From: an uncultured Ruminococcus sp.
Lineage (GTDB): Bacteria; Bacillota; Clostridia; Oscillospirales; CAG-272
DNA length: 5,138 nucleotides
Assembly: GCA_905202255.1 (NCBI GenBank)
Contig: CAJKRH010000077.1
Location: 1 to 5,138, forward strand
Direction of reading: 5' to 3'
In this document: in pieces, positions 1-5,120 of the stretch
Layout: each line of letters opens with the position of its first letter
Numbering within the stretch: position 1 is the first letter of the stretch
Position numbers and translations under genes: made by a program
Notes under the pieces: generated by a model
What the model was told of the DNA's origin: nothing
Databases searched by the model: none
The model's input: only the letters and a program-made list of their open reading frames with translations

Positions 1-42
1 ACTGACTCTGGACAGTTTTGAAAATAATCCGATTTTCAGCAT
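1..42 (-). CDS. MerR-family transcriptional regulator, N-terminal 14 codons only (runs off the left edge)
   Basis: Reading leftwards from an ATG at 42-40, an open frame continues to base 1 and gives MLKIGLFSKLSRVS. This matches the usual opening of MerR-type regulators (M-x-K-I-G-x-F-S/A-x-L-S-x-V-S), the first part of the winged-helix DNA-binding domain. A GGAGG ribosome binding site lies 7 nt upstream. A promoter with a 19-bp spacer and a central dyad, the arrangement MerR proteins act on, lies just upstream at 80-110, which suggests autoregulation. MerR proteins bind as dimers and untwist such overlong promoters when they sense a ligand or metal. The effector domain is outside the window, so the signal cannot be named. 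The gene follows the XRE-membrane gene in the same direction. Only 14 residues are visible, so the family call rests on a short match plus the promoter architecture. Confidence 0.75.
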   Translation of the reverse strand, partial: MLKIGLFSKLSRVS

Positions 43-49
43 TGCGGTA

Positions 50-54
50 CCTCC
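50..54 (-). promoter_or_regulatory. Ribosome binding site of the partial merR-like gene
   Basis: On the minus strand GGAGG sits 7 nt before the ATG at 42-40. This near-ideal Shine-Dalgarno site is the main evidence that the short frame at the left edge is a real gene start rather than chance. Confidence 0.75.
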
Positions 55-79
55 ATGCTGTTTTTTTGAGCTCAATGAC

Positions 80-110
80 AGCATACAGCCTGACACAGTG
101 TCAGAGTCAA
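80..110 (-). promoter_or_regulatory. MerR-type promoter/operator with 19-bp spacer and central dyad
   Basis: On the minus strand there is a -35 box TTGACT (110-105), a spacer of exactly 19 bp (104-86) and a -10 box TATGCT (85-80). The spacer holds the dyad CTGACACTGTGTCAG (104-90; 7-bp arms around one central base). A normal spacer is 17 bp. A 19-bp spacer filled by a palindrome is the hallmark of promoters activated by MerR-family proteins through DNA distortion. Transcription would start near 73 and run into the merR-like gene. The -35 box lies only 7 bp past the stop codon of the XRE gene, so no terminator separates the two genes. Confidence 0.7.
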
Positions 111-117
111 GTGCTTT

Positions 118-1113
118 TTATTTCTTTTTTTCGCCCTGTCCGACCAGACGGAGAACGGCCATTACGGCGCCGTACAGGATGCCTGCGATCGCCCAGATGA
201 ACCAGCTGTATTTGGGCTGCGCGTTGCCATACGGCCCGAAGGTGTAGAACATGAAAATGGCCGTCACGACCAGCCAGTAGCAGACGCTGACCGTGCCGAT
301 CAGGCGGCTTTTGGACTTTCTCTGGCGGGTGTAGTCGCCCTCTTCCAGCAGCTTTTCCATCGCGGCAGTCTGCGTCCCGGCATAGACGAACGCGAGGCAG
401 GCCAGCGCGACAAAGCCCAGAAGCAGGCACACCGCGCCGATGTACATGAGATCCGAGCCGGAAAGGCACATCGCCAGAAACAGCGGCAGGACGGACATGA
501 TGCACAGGATCGTGCCGATCATGTTCAGACGGTTCGCCGTGGGCTGGAAGTCCTGCTGCCGCTGCCTGACCATGCCGCTCACGCCGTATTCCGTTTCAAA
601 CGGCTCGGTTTCCAGAAACGAGAATGCCTTTGCCTTTGCGCCGCACGTCAGGAAAATTCCGACCGCGGCGGCGACCAGAACGATCAGTACGCTGAGTCCA
701 ATACCAGCCGCTGCATTTTCCGTGATGTGGGCGGTATATTCGCTCAGTCCGCCGAGCAGGATCAGCGCAATGGGTGAGATCACGCACAAAAACGTGGCCA
801 GCGCCAGCCTCGGCGCGGCAGCGCGGCGCAGTTCCAGATAACGCGAGGCCTCCTCCATGCTCACGCGGCGGCGCTGCGGCTGCTCGGGAAGGCTGGGCAC
901 AGGCTCCTGCTCTTCCAGTTCATCCTTTAATAAGTAATCTGTGCTGACGCCGAAGATGCGGCTCAGCTGGACGATCTTATCAAGGTCGGGGACGGACTGC
1001 GCGCCCTCCCATTTGGATACGGACTGCCGCGAAACATTCAGCTGCTGCGCAAGCTCCTCCTGCGACCAGCCCGCCTTTTTTCTCTGCAATATAATTTTGT
1101 CTGCCAGAATCAT
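118..1113 (-). CDS. XRE-family helix-turn-helix regulator with C-terminal membrane domain (331 aa)
   Basis: The N-terminal residues 1-62 form a Cro/C1-type DNA-binding domain: the stretch GWSQEELAQQLNVSRQSVSKWE (about residues 15-36) is a textbook HTH, followed by the PDLDKIVQLSRIFGVSTDYLL helix pair. A charged, proline-containing linker (about 63-100) leads into roughly six hydrophobic segments (about 101-121, 137-157, 198-217, 225-246, 271-292, 302-323). The C-terminus is short and lysine-rich (GQGEKKK). The protein is therefore probably a membrane-tethered transcription factor. Such HTH-membrane proteins are common in Clostridia, but their ligands are mostly unknown. The start at 1113 is preferred over the in-frame ATG at 1152 because AAGGAG lies 7 nt upstream and the product then begins MILADKIILQRKKAGWSQ, as is usual for this family. 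Codon use favours CTG and ATC, unlike the symporter and groESL genes. The DNA-binding call is firm; the target and signal are unknown. Confidence 0.9.
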   Translation of the reverse strand: MILADKIILQRKKAGWSQEELAQQLNVSRQSVSKWEGAQSVPDLDKIVQLSRIFGVSTDYLLKDELEEQEPVPSLPEQPQRRRVSMEEASRYLELRRAAAPRLALATFLCVISPIALILLGGLSEYTAHITENAAAGIGLSVLIVLVAAAVGIFLTCGAKAKAFSFLETEPFETEYGVSGMVRQRQQDFQPTANRLNMIGTILCIMSVLPLFLAMCLSGSDLMYIGAVCLLLGFVALACLAFVYAGTQTAAMEKLLEEGDYTRQRKSKSRLIGTVSVCYWLVVTAIFMFYTFGPYGNAQPKYSWFIWAIAGILYGAVMAVLRLVGQGEKKK

Positions 1114-1120
1114 TTCATTT

Positions 1121-1126
1121 CTCCTT
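1121..1126 (-). promoter_or_regulatory. Ribosome binding site deciding the start of the XRE-membrane gene
   Basis: AAGGAG on the minus strand lies 7 nt before the ATG at 1113-1111. The longer in-frame alternative at 1152 has only a poor AAAGG 4 nt upstream, and it starts inside a dyad close to the predicted transcription start, so the shorter form is favoured. Confidence 0.8.
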
Positions 1127-1147
1127 AATGCTGAAATTTTTGTCGGC

Positions 1148-1213
1148 GTCATGCGCCTTTCATGCTTGAATTATAGCACTTTTTGAGGTTGCATGCCATA
1201 AAGCGCGCATGAC
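1148..1213. repeat. 9-bp inverted repeat flanking the proximal xre promoter
   Basis: GTCATGCGC at 1148-1156 is exactly inverted as GCGCATGAC at 1205-1213, with 48 bp between the arms. The extended -10 promoter (1170-1178) lies between them. The left arm is also part of a local dyad GGCG-TCATG-CGCC (1145-1157), located about 6-18 bp past the expected transcription start. Paired operator sites around a promoter would fit autoregulation by the XRE protein, but binding is inferred only from position and symmetry. Confidence 0.45.
1170..1178 (-). promoter_or_regulatory. Extended -10 promoter, proximal promoter of the XRE-membrane gene
   Basis: On the minus strand TGC-TATAAT is a perfect extended -10 element (TGn followed by a consensus -10 hexamer). 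There is no good -35 box at 16-18 bp upstream, which is tolerated by extended -10 promoters. Transcription would begin near 1163, giving a leader of about 50 nt before the ATG at 1113. Confidence 0.6.
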
Positions 1214-1222
1214 AATTTGTCA
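1210..1222. promoter_or_regulatory. Palindrome TGACAA-T-TTGTCA, candidate operator
   Basis: A perfect 13-bp odd palindrome with 6-bp arms lies between the two promoters of the XRE gene. A second 13-bp odd palindrome, GGCTTG-T-CAAGCC (1281-1293), covers the -35 box of the distal promoter and shares the core TTGTCA. XRE regulators often bind short dyads of this size, so both are plausible operators, but nothing here proves it. Confidence 0.4.
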
Positions 1223-1261
1223 AAAGACGGTTGCATTTTGGTTTTTTTCTTCCTTGTTGCG

Positions 1262-1290
1262 ATTATATCAGCAAAAATACGGCTTGTCAA
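1262..1290 (-). promoter_or_regulatory. Perfect-consensus sigma-70/sigma-A promoter (distal xre promoter)
   Basis: On the minus strand TTGACA (1290-1285), a 17-bp spacer (1284-1268) and TATAAT (1267-1262) match the housekeeping consensus at all twelve positions with ideal spacing. The TGA stop codon of the symporter gene (1289-1287) lies inside the -35 box. Transcription would start near 1255 and run about 140 nt to the XRE-membrane start codon. Such a strong core promoter usually implies repression or a highly transcribed leader; the 13-bp palindrome centred on 1287 could serve as an operator. Confidence 0.75.
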
Positions 1291-2663
1291 GCCTTCTTCT
1301 TTGCCATGCGCTTTTCTTCTGCTCCCGCCGCCGAAAAACGCTTCGCGGCAAGCCTCGGCAAAATGAAAGCAGCCGTTTCGAGAGCCACTTCGTCCGTCAG
1401 CATCAGTACGCTCGCGAGATTTATCGAGGTCATGACGGCGACAGCAAGGTCGGCAAGCTCCCATATCAGCCCCTGCCGCATGACAGCACCCGCCACGGTG
1501 CAGAGGCAATACAGCGCGAGATAAACAGTAACGGGTGCTTTTTTCTCCGTGAAATAACCGAGCATACACTGCCCGTAATACGACCAGCATATCACCGTGG
1601 AAAAGGCAAATATCGCCATCGAAAAGGTGAAAATATATCCGCTGAAAGCACCGTAATATTTTTCAAAGGCGGATATCACTATATCCATGCTCCCGAGACT
1701 GCTGTCCGCAAATCCCGAAATTATTATCACGAGAGCCGTCATCGTGCATATAACTATCGTATCGAAGAAAACCTCAAATATTCCGTAGAGCCCCTGCTTT
1801 GCGGCGCTCTGCTCCGCGCTCTGTGCATGGGACATCGGAGCCGTGCCCGAGCCTGCCTCATGCGAAAAGGTTCCCTTCGCCGTGCCGTGGCGCACCGCAC
1901 CGGAAATAAGATAGCCGAATATGCCCGAGGCACCGCTTGCCGGCGTGAAAGCTGCCTGCATTATATCGGAAAAAATGCGCGGCAGACTGCCGAGATTAAG
2001 TAAGATTATCCGCATGGCAAGCACGATATATATAAGACAAACGAGCGGCATTACCACAACGGTAAAGGATGATATCTTTTTAAAGCCGCCGAATATGACG
2101 AGCGCGCAGAGCACGGCAAATATGATGCCGTATATTATCTTCGGCAAGCCGAAAGTTCGCTCCGCGGAATCGGCGGCGGCACTAACCTGAACGATATTCC
2201 CGAGGCAAAAGGAAGCAAGCGTCCCCACACCGCAGAAAACAGCCGCAAGCACTCTGCCGAGCCTACCGCCGATTCCGCGCGCCATATAGTACATGGGACC
2301 GCCCTTGCAGCCACCCTCCGAGTACGAGCGGTATCGCATGGCAAGCACTATTTCGGCATACTTCAGCACCATGGAGACGAGTGCGCTTATCCACATCCAG
2401 AAAACGGAACCGATGCCGCCAAGCGATATGGCGACAGCCACACCGACTATATTTCCGACTCCGAGCGTTCCGGCAAGCGAAACGCTCAGCACGCGCAGTG
2501 GCGAATTTTCCCCCGCTCCGCCCGCGAGCATCCCTCGGAAGGTGGCAAAAGGATGCACCGCAAAGAAAAACCGAAGCCTTATAAGCACAAAAATTCCCGC
2601 CGCAAATATGATTATCGGCAGTACAGTCAGCAGGCACGCATTTATTTTGGAAAGAAAGTCCAT
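1287..2663 (-). CDS. AGCS-family sodium:alanine (amino acid) symporter, 458 aa
   Basis: This is an integral membrane carrier predicted to take up alanine, glycine or a similar small amino acid with Na+. Family hallmarks appear in order: SLAGTLGVGNIVGVAVAISLGG (about residues 62-83), FWMWISALVSMVLKYAEIVLAMRYR (about 88-112), GGPMYYMARG (121-130), GNIVQ (155-159), AVRHGTAKGTFSHEAGSGTAP (about 256-276) and FFDTIVICTMTALVI (about 299-313). Hydrophobic segments run through the whole protein and the tail is basic (KRMAKKKA). The length is normal for the family, so the gene appears intact. AAGGAG lies 6 nt before the ATG. The motif usually written FSNEAG reads FSHEAG here. The gene is divergent from groES and shares its codon habits (ATA for Ile, CTT/CTC for Leu). 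No strong terminator follows; a 5-bp-stem hairpin with a T-rich tail at 1293-1273 is marginal. The exact substrate cannot be read from the sequence. Confidence 0.93.
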   Translation of the reverse strand: MDFLSKINACLLTVLPIIIFAAGIFVLIRLRFFFAVHPFATFRGMLAGGAGENSPLRVLSVSLAGTLGVGNIVGVAVAISLGGIGSVFWMWISALVSMVLKYAEIVLAMRYRSYSEGGCKGGPMYYMARGIGGRLGRVLAAVFCGVGTLASFCLGNIVQVSAAADSAERTFGLPKIIYGIIFAVLCALVIFGGFKKISSFTVVVMPLVCLIYIVLAMRIILLNLGSLPRIFSDIMQAAFTPASGASGIFGYLISGAVRHGTAKGTFSHEAGSGTAPMSHAQSAEQSAAKQGLYGIFEVFFDTIVICTMTALVIIISGFADSSLGSMDIVISAFEKYYGAFSGYIFTFSMAIFAFSTVICWSYYGQCMLGYFTEKKAPVTVYLALYCLCTVAGAVMRQGLIWELADLAVAVMTSINLASVLMLTDEVALETAAFILPRLAAKRFSAAGAEEKRMAKKKA

Positions 2664-2782
2664 ATTTTTCTCCTTTTTTACATGTACTCGGAATATATAT
2701 ATGAATAAGAGAGCTCATACTTGCCGACTTTTTACTTTTCCGCCCTCTAATATGAATAATTTGTTAATAATCGAAAAAAGAC

Positions 2783-2810
2783 TTGATTTTTTGCCGATAA
2801 TATGTAAAAT
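2783..2810 (+). promoter_or_regulatory. Probable groESL promoter
   Basis: TTGATT (2783-2788) and TAAAAT (2805-2810) are separated by 16 bp and resemble a housekeeping promoter. A start near 2817 would place CIRCE at the beginning of the transcript, as is typical for HrcA-controlled operons. TATACT at 2810-2815 is an alternative -10 but has no matching -35 at normal distance. The rest of the 2664-2888 gap is AT-rich; no convincing promoter for the divergent symporter could be picked, although TATATT at 2697-2692 is a possible -10. Confidence 0.5.
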
Positions 2811-2818
2811 ATACTATG

Positions 2819-2845
2819 TTGGCACTCTGATGTTTTGAGTGCTAA
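2819..2845 (+). promoter_or_regulatory. CIRCE operator (HrcA binding site)
   Basis: TTGGCACTC, nine spacer bases, then GAGTGCTAA. This matches the CIRCE consensus (TTAGCACTC-N9-GAGTGCTAA) at 17 of 18 arm positions; the only change is A to G at the third base of the left arm. It lies 43 bp before the groES ATG, at or just after the predicted transcription start. CIRCE is bound by the repressor HrcA, whose activity depends on GroEL, so the operon is predicted to be induced by heat or protein-folding stress. hrcA itself is not in this window. Confidence 0.95.
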
Positions 2846-2888
2846 ATACGATTGAAAATTATATTTTAAATACACGGAGGTTTTAATC

Positions 2889-3176
2889 ATGAAGCTTAAA
2901 CCACTTTACGACAGAGTCATAGTCAAGATGACAGAAGTTGAAGAAACCACAAAGAGCGGCATCATTCTCACAGCCGCATCAAAAGAAAAGCCGCAGGTTG
3001 CAGAGGTTATTGCAGTCGGCGACGGTAATTCCCGCGACGGAAAAGAGCCTGTTGCCATGAAGGTCAGGGTCGGCGACAAGGTAATCGTTTCCAAGTACGC
3101 AGGCACGGAAGTCAAGATAGACGGCGAAGATGTCATTATCGTCAATATGGGCGATATACTCGCTGTGGTTGAATAA
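2889..3176 (+). CDS. groES: Co-chaperonin GroES (Hsp10), 95 aa
   Basis: GroES forms a seven-subunit cap on the GroEL cylinder in the cytoplasm and closes the folding chamber. The sequence starts MKLKPLYDRVIVK, the standard first strand of the fold. The mobile loop (about residues 16-32) carries the hydrophobic GIIL (24-27) that contacts GroEL. A second loop, GDGNSRDGKEP (44-54), fits the dome-roof hairpin. The core VRVGDKVIVSKYAGTEVKIDGEDVIIV and the ending DILAVVE are typical. The length is normal for the family. GGAGG lies 8 nt before the ATG. The gene is followed after 29 bp by groEL and sits under a CIRCE operator. Confidence 0.98.
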   Translation: MKLKPLYDRVIVKMTEVEETTKSGIILTAASKEKPQVAEVIAVGDGNSRDGKEPVAMKVRVGDKVIVSKYAGTEVKIDGEDVIIVNMGDILAVVE

Positions 3177-3205
3177 TTTGCAAGAATAAAAGGAGTTGAT
3201 ACATT

Positions 3206-4840
3206 ATGGCAAAAGAAATAGCATACGGCACAGAAGCGAGAAACGCTCTCCAGAGAGGTGTTGACAAGCTTGCCGATACAGTAAAGATTACACTCGGACC
3301 CAAGGGCAGAAATGTTGTTCTCGATAAGAAGTACGGCGCTCCCCTCATCACAAACGACGGCGTTACGATAGCAAAGGAAATTGAGCTTGAGGACGCTATG
3401 GAAAACATGGGCGCACAGCTCGTAAAGGAAGTTGCTACAAAGACAAATGATGCCGCAGGCGACGGTACCACAACAGCTACCCTGCTCGCGCAGGCATTCA
3501 TCCGCGAGGGCATGAAGAATGTCGCCGCAGGCGCTAACCCCATGGTTATCCGCAAGGGTATCCAGAAAGCTACAGACAAGGCTGTAGAAAGCCTCGTTGC
3601 TCATTCCAAGAAAGTAAACGGCACAGACGATATCGCCCGCGTAGGCACTATCTCCGCAGGAGATGAGGTTATCGGTACACTTATCGCCGATGCCATGAAG
3701 AAAGTTACAAGCGACGGCGTTATCACCGTTGAGGAATCAAAATCCGCAGAAACCTACTGCGAGGTTGTTGAAGGCATGCAGTTCGACCGCGGCTATATTT
3801 CACCTTACATGGTAACCGATACCGACAAGATGGAAGCTGTCATCGACGACGCTCTCCTCCTCATCACGGATAAGAAGATTTCCAATATTCAGGAGCTTCT
3901 GCCTCTGCTCGAGCAGATAGTTCAGGCAGGCAAGAAGCTTGTTATCGTAGCGGAAGATGTAGAGGGTGAAGCACTTACCACCCTTATCCTCAATAAGCTC
4001 CGCGGCACATTCACCTGCGTAGCCGTAAAGGCACCCGGTTTCGGCGACAGGCGCAAGGATATGCTCCGCGATATCGCTATACTCACAGGCGGCGAAGTCA
4101 TCACATCCGACCTCGGACTCGAACTCAAGGATACAACAGTTGCACAGCTCGGTCATGCAAGCCAGGTAAAGATAAATAAGGATAATACGATAATCGTCGG
4201 CGGCAAGGGCAATCCCGAGGAGATAAAGGCAAGAGTTGCTCAGATTCGTGCCGGCATCGAAACAACAACAAGCGAATTTGACCGCGAGAAGCTTCAGGAG
4301 CGTCTTGCTAAGCTCGCAGGCGGCGTTGCCGTTATCAAGGTCGGCGCGGCTACAGAGATAGAAATGAAGGAAAAGAAGCTCCGCATAGAGGATGCTCTCA
4401 ATGCTACAAAGGCAGCTGTCGAAGAAGGCATCGTCTGCGGCGGCGGTATTGCATTCCTCAATGCAATAGCAGATGTAAAGACTTTGCTCGCCACTGCCGA
4501 GGGTGATGAAAAGACAGGCGTTTCCATAGTTGTGAAAGCACTTGAAGAGCCTGTCCGCCAGATAGCTCTCAATGCAGGCTTTGAAGGAGCTGTTGTTATA
4601 GACAAGATTCTCTCCGAAAATAAGCCCGGCTTCGGCTTCGATGCTTATAACGAGAAGTATGTCGATATGTTTGAAGCAGGCATTATCGACCCGACAAAGG
4701 TTTCCAGAAGCGCACTTCAGAATGCCGCTTCCGTTGCCTCCACGGTACTCACAACAGAAGCACTCGTGGCTGACAAGAAGGAACCCGAACCTGCCGCACC
4801 CGCTAACCCCGGAATGGGCGGCATGGGCGGTATGTACTGA
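3206..4840 (+). CDS. groEL: Chaperonin GroEL (Hsp60), 544 aa
   Basis: GroEL is the ATP-driven double-ring chaperonin that encloses and refolds proteins together with GroES. The N-terminal equatorial segment contains TLGPKGRNVVLD (29-40) and the nucleotide-binding GDGTTT (85-90; D86 corresponds to E. coli D87). The intermediate and apical domains follow, including the apical VKAPGFGDRRK (274-284). The second equatorial half carries the catalytic aspartate in EDALNATKAAVEEG (D396, equivalent to E. coli D398) and the GGG motif (412-414). The protein ends in the usual flexible Gly-Met tail, GMGGMGGMY. Length and motif order are normal, with no frameshift or truncation. AGGAG lies 10 nt before the ATG. 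It is translated from the groES transcript and ends before a strong terminator. Confidence 0.99.
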   Translation: MAKEIAYGTEARNALQRGVDKLADTVKITLGPKGRNVVLDKKYGAPLITNDGVTIAKEIELEDAMENMGAQLVKEVATKTNDAAGDGTTTATLLAQAFIREGMKNVAAGANPMVIRKGIQKATDKAVESLVAHSKKVNGTDDIARVGTISAGDEVIGTLIADAMKKVTSDGVITVEESKSAETYCEVVEGMQFDRGYISPYMVTDTDKMEAVIDDALLLITDKKISNIQELLPLLEQIVQAGKKLVIVAEDVEGEALTTLILNKLRGTFTCVAVKAPGFGDRRKDMLRDIAILTGGEVITSDLGLELKDTTVAQLGHASQVKINKDNTIIVGGKGNPEEIKARVAQIRAGIETTTSEFDREKLQERLAKLAGGVAVIKVGAATEIEMKEKKLRIEDALNATKAAVEEGIVCGGGIAFLNAIADVKTLLATAEGDEKTGVSIVVKALEEPVRQIALNAGFEGAVVIDKILSENKPGFGFDAYNEKYVDMFEAGIIDPTKVSRSALQNAASVASTVLTTEALVADKKEPEPAAPANPGMGGMGGMY

Positions 4841-4872
4841 TACCGGAAAATTCAGTAATATCGGTTTTAATG

Positions 4873-4908
4873 AAATCAGGAAATCCGCCTTCGGATTTCC
4901 TGATTTTT
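4873..4908 (+). terminator. Intrinsic terminator of the groESL operon
   Basis: A perfect 15-bp stem (4873-4887 pairing with 4892-4906) closes a four-base CCTT loop and ends in a run of five T (4904-4908). It starts 33 nt after the groEL stop codon. It should release the groESL transcript efficiently. Confidence 0.93.
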
Positions 4909-4954
4909 GTTGTATTCGCTTTTTCCCTGCCATAATAGAATTTTCGCCCGCCTT

Positions 4955-5049
4955 TTAAAGTTTTCGTGCACATCTATTAAAGTTTAGGTCAAGCCTTTTC
5001 AAAGGCTTGCAGGTCAATGGGCAGAGCCCTTGTCGCGCTCCGCAGCGCG
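4955..5049. repeat. Composite intergenic repeat: direct repeats plus three tandem hairpins
   Basis: After the groEL terminator there is no gene to the window end. This stretch contains TTAAAGTTT twice (4955-4963, 4977-4985; 22-bp period) and AGGTCAA twice (4986-4992, 5011-5017). It also holds three successive inverted repeats: CAAGCCTTT/AAAGGCTTG (4990-5009), GGGC-AGA-GCCC (5019-5029) and CGCGCT-CCGC-AGCGCG (5034-5049). The close packing of compensating arms indicates selection or copying of a folded unit. From general memory, similar blocks recur between genes in Ruminococcus-like genomes, but this was not checked. No open frame with a ribosome binding site was found. Confidence 0.6.
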
Positions 5050-5082
5050 CGAAATCTCTATAACGGCGTTTTCTTTTTGATA

Positions 5083-5120
5083 GCTTTTTCTTTTGCGCCC
5101 TCTTCTGCAAAAGAAAAAGC
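5083..5120. repeat. 14-bp perfect inverted repeat with 10-nt loop
   Basis: GCTTTTTCTTTTGC (5083-5096) is exactly inverted as GCAAAAGAAAAAGC (5107-5120), with a 10-base pyrimidine-rich loop. One arm is almost all pyrimidine and the other almost all purine. Neither strand has a clear T-run directly after the stem, so a standard intrinsic terminator is not obvious. It may be the end of the composite repeat element to its left, or a structure belonging to a gene beyond the window. Confidence 0.65.

Noticed and set aside
66..75. Palindrome TTGAGCTCAA before the merR-like start as a terminator or operator
   Set aside because: It has only 5-bp arms, and on the minus strand it is followed by A rather than T; such 10-bp palindromes arise readily by chance.
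118..1152. Longer start (344 aa) for the XRE-membrane gene
   Set aside because: The in-frame ATG at 1152 has a poor ribosome binding site and adds 13 residues not usual for the family, while the ATG at 1113 has AAGGAG 7 nt upstream and gives the normal N-terminus.
1273..1293. Intrinsic terminator for the symporter gene
   Set aside because: The minus strand can form GGCTT-GAC-AAGCC followed by GTATTTTT, but the stem is only 5 bp and the same bases form the -35 box of a consensus promoter, so a terminator call is not supported.
1209..2003. 264-codon plus-strand open frame antisense to the symporter
   Set aside because: It has no ribosome binding site or recognisable domain and a composition rich in Arg, His and Ser as expected of a reverse-strand shadow; the opposite strand encodes a clear AGCS protein.
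3800..4933. 377-codon minus-strand open frame antisense to groEL
   Set aside because: It is Cys/Leu-rich without family resemblance, overlaps groEL completely and starts beyond the groEL terminator; it is an antisense shadow of a conserved gene.
4641..4958. 105-codon plus-strand frame across the groEL 3' end
   Set aside because: It overlaps groEL in another frame, runs through the terminator stem and has no ribosome binding site of its own.
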